Part shown: positions 57,084 through 64,000 of the stretch, one piece after another | How positions within the stretch are numbered: the stretch's first letter is position 1 | How the letters are laid out: every line of letters starts with the position of its first letter | DNA from: Austropuccinia psidii | Taxonomy: Eukaryota > Basidiomycota > Pucciniomycetes > Pucciniales > Sphaerophragmiaceae | Assembly (NCBI GenBank): GCA_023105745.1 | Contig: JALGQZ010000011.1 | Location: forward strand, 35,096,594-35,160,593 | Reading direction: 5' to 3' | DNA: 64,000 bases | Position numbers and translations under genes: made by a program | The notes under the pieces: model-generated | Database searches by the model: none | Told to the model about the DNA's origin: nothing | Seen by the model: the letters and a program-made list of their open reading frames with translations, nothing else

Positions 57084-57842
57084 GCCCTGGGGTGGGCTGA
57101 TAAATTTAAGAAACACAGAATGTTGTATTTGTCCAATCTTCCTCCCCCCTCTCAGGAAAAACCCACTATTTTGGAGGTTGATTCTGATTGAATGATTTTT
57201 GTATATACAATTTATGCCAATTATCCCCCTCCTCAGTCATTTTTATTGCTTAAATCCCACCTCAGTCTCCTTTTTTATCAAACATGTGGAGGTTTTGTAC
57301 TTGAAAATAGTCATATTACACACAAGAAAAAAACAGTGTAAAAAAAACACTCATTGCGCCTTCACTTGTTGTCCCACCCAAAACTTTTCCCAATTAATGA
57401 GCTTCTGGTTCTTTATTGTCTAGATTGAACCCTTTAATTTAAAAAAATTAAGGAAATTCATAAGTGGGAAGTTATTAAATTCACTTTTTAAAAATAGGCA
57501 TATTACAATGACGGGAAAAAACATTTGAAAAAAAAACCTTTTTTGCGCCTTCACTTGTCCCACCCAAAAAAATTCCCAAAATTATGGAATTCTGGTGCTT
57601 TATTCTTCACATTGAACCCTTCATTTCAAAAACAAATCAAGGAAATTCATAAGTGGGAAGAATTTAAATGAATTTTTGAAAAAAAATGCCATTTTGGCAT
57701 ATTGGCCAAATTTTTGAAATGTGGCAACAAAAAAAACTGAAAAAATTTGTGCTTATTGACATGCCAAGTCAGGAAAAATATGGCAAAAAAAAATTAAAAA
57801 AATCCTCAAAACTGAGCCTGAGGAATATTTTTGGAAAAATAA
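57084..57842. repeat. MULE 3' non-coding region with a two-copy tandem repeat
   Basis: Two adjacent units of about 187 bp, 57305-57491 and 57492-57680, share TGCGCCTTCACTTGT, TCCCACCCAAAA, TTGAACCCTT and AAATTCATAAGTGGGAAG in order. They are diverged. The rest is AT-rich with no gene. Confidence 0.8.
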
Positions 57843-57932
57843 GGTCACTTACGTGTTTTTACCATAAACTTACATGTTTTTACCATAAATTGGTAAAAAA
57901 ACGTAAGGGCTTACGTGTGTTTACCAACACCC
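57843..57932. repeat. MULE right end: inverted motif array
   Basis: CTTACGTGTTTTTACCATAA and a CTTACATG variant, then TTGGTAAAAAAACGTAAG and a final CTTACGTGTGTTTACCAAC. It mirrors the left end. The last 13 bases match the left terminus at 12 positions. Confidence 0.88.
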
Positions 57933-58247
57933 TATTCATATTAATAAAGCTTTGATATTAAAAATATTATTGTTATTGATTGGTTTTTATTGATAAAAAA
58001 CCATTCTTATGCCTTTATAATTTGTTAGTAACAATAATAAAGAGCTTTTAAGTATATTAATGTATTTATTTCTTATATTATTATATTTATGTAATAATAT
58101 AGTTATTTTTATGCCATAATTATAATGAATCTTTACTATTATAATTATTTTTATCTTATTTATTTCATTTATAAGGACATTCAGAGTACAATAAGTAAAA
58201 TATTAGTGATTCTTAATTATTGTTTCATAGTCAAACCTTACACAATT

Positions 58248-58905
58248 TGTAGCCCTGGAGGTGCTCTATACAATGGTACCTCATTTGATATTGATATCAT
58301 TAAATAAGGCAAAGTCATGCCATGTACAAGATTTTTGTACATATGTGTGATTTGTTTCAAAATCTGTATGGAGCTTGTTTGACCCATAACGTTTGTTCTA
58401 GATGAGATATGGGAAAATGAATGGCACCATCAGGTAGCCCAGATTGTGCTCTTTCCAAAAATACACCACTTTAGATATCTCACACTACAGCTGTAGAAGT
58501 TAGATGAGAGGTGAATATTTTATTCCCCCTCATTTGACCTTATTTTGAGCATAACTTCAGTAATTCTGATTCTAGCTCAATTTGGCTAGTACAATTGGAT
58601 AGCCCTGACTTGGAGCTTCATTTTGAATACTCATTTGTTGGGGTTAAGCCTATCCCTCTGGATTTCAGATGAGAGGTGAAAATTAAGTTTTATGCCAGCA
58701 ACAACTTTGAGCAGGAATAACTTTGTTATTCTTTGTCCTATGATGATGAGACTTGTATATTTTGAAAGGGGTCATTTTCCTCTTTTTTTGATACCTTTTG
58801 AGCTGGTTTGGCCCAGCCCATGTTTTGGTGGTATCTTGGCTTTACCATTGGTTTATGGTATTTGGCTGTCATGCTTGTGCTCTGGTTTTGAGTCACAGGC
58901 TGACA
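58248..58905 (-). repeat. E4 5' LTR, 5' portion
   Basis: It continues the LTR broken at 42710 and is homologous to 34701-35358. It ends on the minus strand with TGTCAGCCTG at 58905, beside target copy AAGCC. Confidence 0.92.
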
Positions 58906-58910
58906 AAGCC

Positions 58911-59835
58911 GATCTATTTTTTTCTAAAAGGACACCAATTTATTGCATGTTTTATGTTAATTTGTATTAAATTATAATAGGGGGACAATTAGAGGAGGTT
59001 TTCATGTTTGAAAATATAATAAAAAAAGATTTCAACATGGAGGAATTAGGAGAAGAAATGTTTGCTTTAGGAATCAATATTTTAAGGAACAGAAATTAGA
59101 AGCTGATATATATGGCGGAAAAAAATTATATAAACAAAATACTTTGTCAATTTGAAATGATAAATTGCAAATCTGTGTTTACACCCATGATACCAAATCA
59201 AATCCTATTTTCCATTTAAACCAATGAAAAAGCGCTGAATTTGGCTATCAACAGGCTGTTGGACTCTGGAAATATTCAGTTTCATTTACTAGACAAGACC
59301 TGGATTTTTTTACATCCGCTTTATCTCAGTTCTTGGAAAAACCATAAAGTGATAATGTGCAAGAAGTATGAAAGGTTTCTTAGACTCAGATTGGGGTATC
59401 AATCACAATGGACAATATTTTTCTGTATATGGGGAAATGTGGGAGGGTTAATCTTCTTTAAATACAAGAAGTAGCCCATTGATGCTCTATCATCAACAAC
59501 CTCTTAATTAACATCTATTTCTGATCTATTGGAAGATTCATTATGGCTTGAAACTTTCCTATAAGATTTAAACCTCACCATTCCAATTGAACTATGGTGT
59601 GAAAGTCAAGGGGCTATTTCTCTCTGAAAGAACCCTCTATATAGTCATCATACTCGACACATAAATGCATTAATTAATTGGATCCAAGATACACTCAAGG
59701 GTAAGAAGATCTCAGTAAGTTATATTTACACCAATTAAATGTGGGAAGATATGCTCACCAAGCAATTAGGATGATTAAGAAATGAAATTCTTTTCAAATA
59801 ACTAAATCTCATTTCTTAAACGAGCGTGAGGGGGT
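58911..59835 (+). pseudogene. Copia reverse transcriptase C-terminus and RNase H
   Basis: It continues the RT cut at 33915: DLFFSKRTPIYCMFYVNLY, where the usual catalytic Asp-Asp reads Asn-Leu (near 58960). Next are EELGEEMFALGINILRNRN (59040-59097), NYINKILCQFEMINCKSVFTPMIPN and LNLAINRLLDSGN. Late blocks ELWCESQGAISL (near 59600) and STHKCIN..WIQDT belong to RNase H. Stops and shifts are frequent. Confidence 0.8.
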
Positions 59836-59836
59836 G

Positions 59837-60110
59837 TCAAAATTTGAATAATCACCATGGTGTTACTATTAAGAAAGCGATCCTTGAAAATGATTGTCAC
59901 TGGCAGCGCCATCTTTCATCCCATTTTAAATAGCTTCTCTATCTCCATTTATCCATCCCTTTTAGGTTAAGAAAGCTGTGTTGTAATAATGTCAGGAATA
60001 TTCTCTTCTAATTTCTGGGTAGAAATACCTCAACAGCCTATGTTGTATTAGCTTTCTTTATCTATTTGTGAAAGTAATTTTACTTCTAGTTAGATTTTTT
60101 TAACTTAAAA
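59837..60110 (+). repeat. Copia 3' LTR-like block
   Basis: It starts TGTCAAAATTTGAATAATC right after the RNase H end and a GGGGG purine stretch, and aligns with 19245-19530. The end is approximate (near TTCTAGTTAGATTT). Confidence 0.65.
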
Positions 60111-63100
60111 AAACAAGAACGTATTAAAATTGATATTAATTATTTAATAAATTAATAATAGAATCAAATCATATAGTATTGGTTTGTAATGTAATTAAGA
60201 AATATCTTTCAATCAAAAGACAATGATGTGTATTATGAGATACTTATTGAAAAAAGTTGATAATAAAATAAGCACTCAGGTAGCATTTTTTGAGTAAAGG
60301 AGAAATAATATCTCAAATACATAGAGATAGGTTTTAATAAATTTGAATCTGCATGTTTCAAATAAAGAATCTCTATAAAAGGGAAATTAATTCAGAAATA
60401 CTACTAAGATAATGCCAGAGATTCAAACATTTTGTAATATAGACTAGTTATTTCTCCGTGTGTTTTTCCTTTCAAATGATATTTTTAAAAGATTATACTC
60501 AGTAAAGTCTTTGAATGAAATTGAGATGGAGAATTATAGCCTATTTATTTTTTTCAAAAATAAAAGATTTCTTATAATATGATATTAGATAAATTTTAGC
60601 TGAGCTTTATCAAAATAGATAATAAGAGGTCTTGAGATGTTTTTTAGGAGATTTTTGTTTCCTCAATAGGAAAATAGTATTTAAATATACTGATAAAATT
60701 TTACTTTGAAAGGAATTTGATATCGAAATCTGAAAACATACTTCCCTGTTATATTAAAGTTGAATACATTTGATGAATAACTTCACTTTGAAAAAAAATT
60801 ATCAGATAAATGCAACAATTGATTTAAGATACTAATTAAGGAAGAAAATAAAAACAAAAGCATGAAATACCATTTGACCCAAGTATTTTCCAGATCAAAT
60901 CGCTCAAATTCTTGGATACTTAGATTAAGGGGACTTGAATGAAATAGAAAATTTTGAAATTAATATTTTTCAAAATTAAAAATATTTTAAAAAGATTCCT
61001 TTTTCTTGGGAATGTAAATAGATATCTAATATGTTGCATATTCAATATAGTAGAAAGAAGAATATTATGAACATTATTATTCATTATTTTTTCTAATCAA
61101 CTGAGTATATTTCTGAATTATTACAAGCTTCAAAAGGGTAAAATTAAAACAAATAGAAGAATAGATGAATTGAAGTGGGATATTAATTTGATAATTCAGC
61201 TTTAAATGTTTTTTCAATGATGATATTCAAGAATCTCTATATTAAAGCTTCTATATTTAAGATTAATAAAGTTAAAATTCTTACATAATAATAAATTACT
61301 ATTCATCTTGATGGAAAATTTCAGTATGACATAATGAATTTCCCTCCAATCTAAGTTTTGTAAAGAATTAATTTTGCAATTCTTAATCCTTGAATATATG
61401 CATATATGTGTGCTCTTATGACGTAAAGATTGGTATATTTTGCTTTTGAAAGGAAAATTGTTCATTAAAACCACTTTTCTCATCAATATTCCATAAAATT
61501 ATGAATTTAATAAAAATAAAGCCCATTTTATTCTTGAAATTAATTTGTATTATGTTGAACTTTTCTTATTTCATGATACTTAATAGAATAATTTTATGAT
61601 TGGAGCTTTATCTTATAATCCAAAAGTTTGAGAATGGAATTACAAACGCAGAGTCCTGCAAATCAAGAATTTTCAGCTTTTTTTGGAAAATAAATGAAAG
61701 GTCTATGTCAAAAAGCATTCCATATTTGAAAAGAGAAGGTTGTCTCTTTTAGAGATTGTTTTGAAATATTCAAAGCTCTCAAATTGTAGTTTTCAAAACA
61801 TAGGTCTAGTTACTGATTCAGGTAAGTGCAAAGATATCGAATTAATGAACCCCTAATTCTAAAAATCTAGGTTTTCTGTGGTATCTGGGACGTCAATTTC
61901 AAGGGGATAATGAGAAATGATTTAAGGTTACTTTTAGAAAGTACAATTGGATATGTGTTCAGGAAATAATTTATGAATAGTGGGATGAAAATTATTTCAT
62001 TATCTACATTGCTTATGGCATGGAACCCTAGCCCAGAGAAAGTATTTCAATGTATCATCAAGAAAAGCTAGGATTATTCTTAGTAAAAAAAAAGGTAGAA
62101 CAACTGAAAAAATCTTTTGAAGACTGTAAATGAATTCTTATCATAACAAACCAGATCAAGAATCTTCCTTTGAAGCAAGGCCATCTTCTGCCTACTAGGT
62201 AAAAATAATGGAATAAATACTTTAAACGTCCATTGATTTTTCATATAAAAAATGGAATTGTGAGCCCAATGGAATAATTTAAATTCCAAACAGACTCATG
62301 AAATTCCTCACTAAAAAGTTTCTTTTACTCAAAAGTGAAAATAATTAGGTTGAAACTTCCATTAAATATTTAAATATTCAATTTGAATTTTGAATAATAA
62401 ATCCATATAACACTTTATTGTACCCTTGGAATATATCAAATTCTACCTAGGGTCATACAAAAGGGTATTTTGCCTTGAATTCAATATTTTGGCCTACAAA
62501 GACCAAAATAGTATTTTAGTGTAAAATGATATTTTTTGAGAATTTTGATTTGAATTAAACTTTATCAAGGTTAAGCCATGTATATCCTAGCTTACCAAAA
62601 AAGTGGGAAAATTAAGGCGTGGTGTGTAACTTAAAAATTAGCCTTTGATTTATCATACAGGTGGAAATCTTGTTATGTATAGATTTTGATAAGTACACAA
62701 GGCACAAGCCATAAACAAATGTGGGAAAAAAGTGTTCTGGGAAAAGATTCCAGGTTACCCAGCTTTTTGGATCTGCATAAGGTGGTTTTTGAATTTTTCC
62801 AACCTTGATCAAGTTTCTGAATCCAAAAAGTAATTCAGATGAGGTTGTAAATTTTATTTGATTTTAAGCTAATGAAAAATAAAGCTCAAAGTGTATTTAA
62901 GCTTATTTAAGTTTTAATTAATATTTGAACTTAAAGAACCCACCAAAGTGAAAGTTTTGAGTAAAAAAATCAAATTTTCCCCAGAAGTGAGTTTTTTTAC
63001 TTATGGATTTTCATTAGAATTAAAGAGGTTGTGTTTTATGCTAAAAGCCGTTCTCATCCCAATTTTGGAGTCTAAGTATGGAAAATTAAAGGAGTTTCAC

Positions 63101-64000
63101 ATACAGTGAAAATAAAGCCCTTTTCCTTATATAGTAAGCTTACAATTGAAACTAACTCATACATGAAATGTTCTTGTTTACTTATGAAAATTCCCCAATA
63201 TTTAATCAATCATATTTTATGTGTTGAAGTGTAATAAAACCAAATTTGAGGAATCTTGAGATTAAACTGTGAACATTCTCTCATTTTGAAAAATTGGACA
63301 AAGGTTCAAAATAGCATTGAATGTTGAAGAATATTGTTATAACTCTAAACAAAATGAGTTTAAATACCTTATTTGTTCTTGAATAAGATATTATAATGTA
63401 TGATAAGAATCTTTTATCAGCTTATCTCATCATAGAATCTTTTCTTGTCTTCATAACCTTTGAAAATAGCCGCTAAGATTTGTTAAAAGATTAAATTTAG
63501 TGTTATTAAAATTTAAAGCTCTAAATTAAGATAATTGAGAATATTCTGGAAGTGTGAACCAATGGTGGTTATATTTATAATCTTGGAGGACTTTGGTTTG
63601 GATAAAATGACCTTCTAAGACTGCTGAAGATTCTCAGAACTAAACCCATTTTAAATACAATCTAATAAATAAAATGAATATTTTTAATGATAGCTGTAAT
63701 AAATTATTTCTATTGCAATTGAATAAAAAATATTATTTAAATTTTTTATTTCTAATAGGAATATTTTATTATAGATTAATATATTAATCTATATCATTAT
63801 ATTTGTGTTACTTTCAATTTAAATTCACTTTTATTTATATTTCTGAAGGTTTTGCTTAGAAATTATCCTTAAAATACTATTTTCAGCATTTTGTGAAATA
63901 ATAATATTTTTTTATCAACCAGTAGGTATTTTTCTATTATAATTCATTCTTCATTATAGAAATCTCTAGCCGTTTTTTTAGAAATAACTCATTTCAAAAT
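60111..64000. other. AT-rich stretch with no recognisable gene
   Basis: No long open frame, no transposon protein motif and no LTR boundary that I can defend. The longest frame (61214-61486, minus, 90 codons) is Lys/Asn/Ile-rich without a motif. It may be ancient transposon debris or intergenic DNA. Confidence 0.55.

Larger units (their letters stand above)
53527..57932. mobile_element. Complete MULE DNA transposon with an OTU-protease fusion
   Basis: 4406 bp. The ends are GGGTATTGGTAAA on the left and the inverse of GGGTGTTGGTAAA on the right. An 8-bp target duplication TATTTATA (53519-53526) and TATTCATA (57933-57940), one change, lies in the E3 3' LTR. It encodes one multi-exon transposase on the plus strand. 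It has arrays of a palindromic motif at both ends. It is the innermost layer of the nest, so among the last arrivals. Confidence 0.94.
42711..58242 (+). mobile_element. Full-length Ty3 chromovirus E3, itself hosting two insertions
   Basis: Same family as E2. LTRs are 42711-44629 (1919 bp) and 51886-58242 (1943 bp once the MULE and its duplicated target are removed). Target duplication CATTT (42706-42710) and CAATT (58243-58247), one change. It is inserted in the E4 5' LTR, and the empty site is seen in the E4 3' LTR near 34690-34705. It carries a solo LTR in RT and a MULE in the 3' LTR. Confidence 0.93.
51886..58242 (+). repeat. E3 3' LTR, split by a MULE
   Basis: LTR parts are 51886-53526 and 57933-58242. 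Purine tract GGTGGTAAGGAA directly precedes it. The TATA box is mutated (TATGAATAG, 53117-53125). The palindrome at 57978-58005 is imperfect. Removal of the MULE and one copy of its 8-bp target restores an LTR of 1943 bp. Confidence 0.92.
33921..58905 (-). mobile_element. Ty3 chromovirus E4 (minus strand), hosting E3 in its 5' LTR
   Basis: The 3' LTR is 33921-35358; the 5' LTR is 41933-42710 plus 58248-58905. Target duplication AAGCT (33916-33920) and AAGCC (58906-58910), one change. The LTRs begin TGTTGGCATG or TGTCAGCCTG on the minus strand and end ..CCTGACA, unrelated to the E2/E3 LTRs, though the coding order and primer-binding-like site are the same. It is inserted in copia RT. Confidence 0.9.
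19245..60110 (+). mobile_element. Old Ty1/copia retrotransposon, split by nested insertions
   Basis: Copia pieces in order on the plus strand: LTR-like block (19245-19530), gag debris, integrase (20930-21657), then integrase C-terminus and RT (32091-33135 and 33745-33915), then RT C-terminus and RNase H (58911-59835) and an LTR-like block (about 59837-60110). The breaks are exactly the edges of E2, the TRIM-like element and E4, each with a target duplication. All coding parts carry many stops and indels, so this is the oldest layer. Confidence 0.82.

Noticed and set aside
57978..58005. Compensatory base changes preserving the LTR palindrome in the E3 3' LTR
   Set aside because: The changes do not pair in the original register; only a shifted 8-bp stem remains, so structural selection is not shown by this copy.
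1..64000. Bacterial-type features (operons, Shine-Dalgarno sites, CRISPR, IS elements)
   Set aside because: Spliceosomal introns, LTR retrotransposons and eukaryotic domains throughout; no regularly spaced repeats of CRISPR type.

Overview
The window looks like a piece of a very large, transposon-filled, AT-rich eukaryotic genome, and specifically of a rust fungus (Pucciniales). The basis is: fungal-size introns of 56-87 nt with GT..AG ends; Ty3 chromovirus, Ty1/copia, PIF/Harbinger and MULE elements side by side; a fungal TET/JBP-like dioxygenase; and Ty3 polyproteins that resemble, from memory, those abundant in Austropuccinia psidii (myrtle rust). The species is an inference. I see no host housekeeping gene, tRNA, rRNA or CRISPR array; essentially everything recognisable is mobile DNA in various states of decay.

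Layout. (1) 1-11548: a Ty3 element E1 (+), its gag split at 1700/7749 by a 6.05 kb PIF/Harbinger element (1701-7748). The Harbinger element carries a DDE transposase, a MYB/SANT-like accessory gene and, unexpectedly, a TET/JBP-type 2OG-Fe(II) dioxygenase gene. E1's 3' LTR is split by a solo LTR (11549-13536, target duplication CCCAA). (2) 13895-19136: minus-strand Ty3 debris E5 and two related LTRs. (3) About 19245-60110: one old Ty1/copia element split into pieces by later insertions: E2 (Ty3, 21663-32085), a 609-bp TRIM-like element (33136-33744) and E4 (Ty3, minus strand, 33921-58905). E4's 5' LTR is split by E3 (Ty3, 42711-58242). E3 in turn holds a solo LTR in its reverse transcriptase (48429-49091) and a complete MULE in its 3' LTR (53527-57932). 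Target duplications are readable for every one of these insertions, and three of the empty target sites can be read in sister copies within the window. (4) 60111-64000: AT-rich sequence in which I recognise nothing.

How the parts relate. Each Ty3 copy has the order LTR, conserved primer-binding-like site, spliced leader, gag in two reading frames, CCHC nucleocapsid, aspartic protease, RT/RNase H, integrase, chromodomain, polypurine tract, LTR. All copies are broken by stops, indels or deletions. The Harbinger and MULE elements are better preserved, with a handful of nonsense changes. CpG is very scarce (none in the first 1373 bases), as expected for long-term cytosine methylation of transposons. 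Against that background a transposon-borne TET/JBP-like gene is the most interesting observation here.
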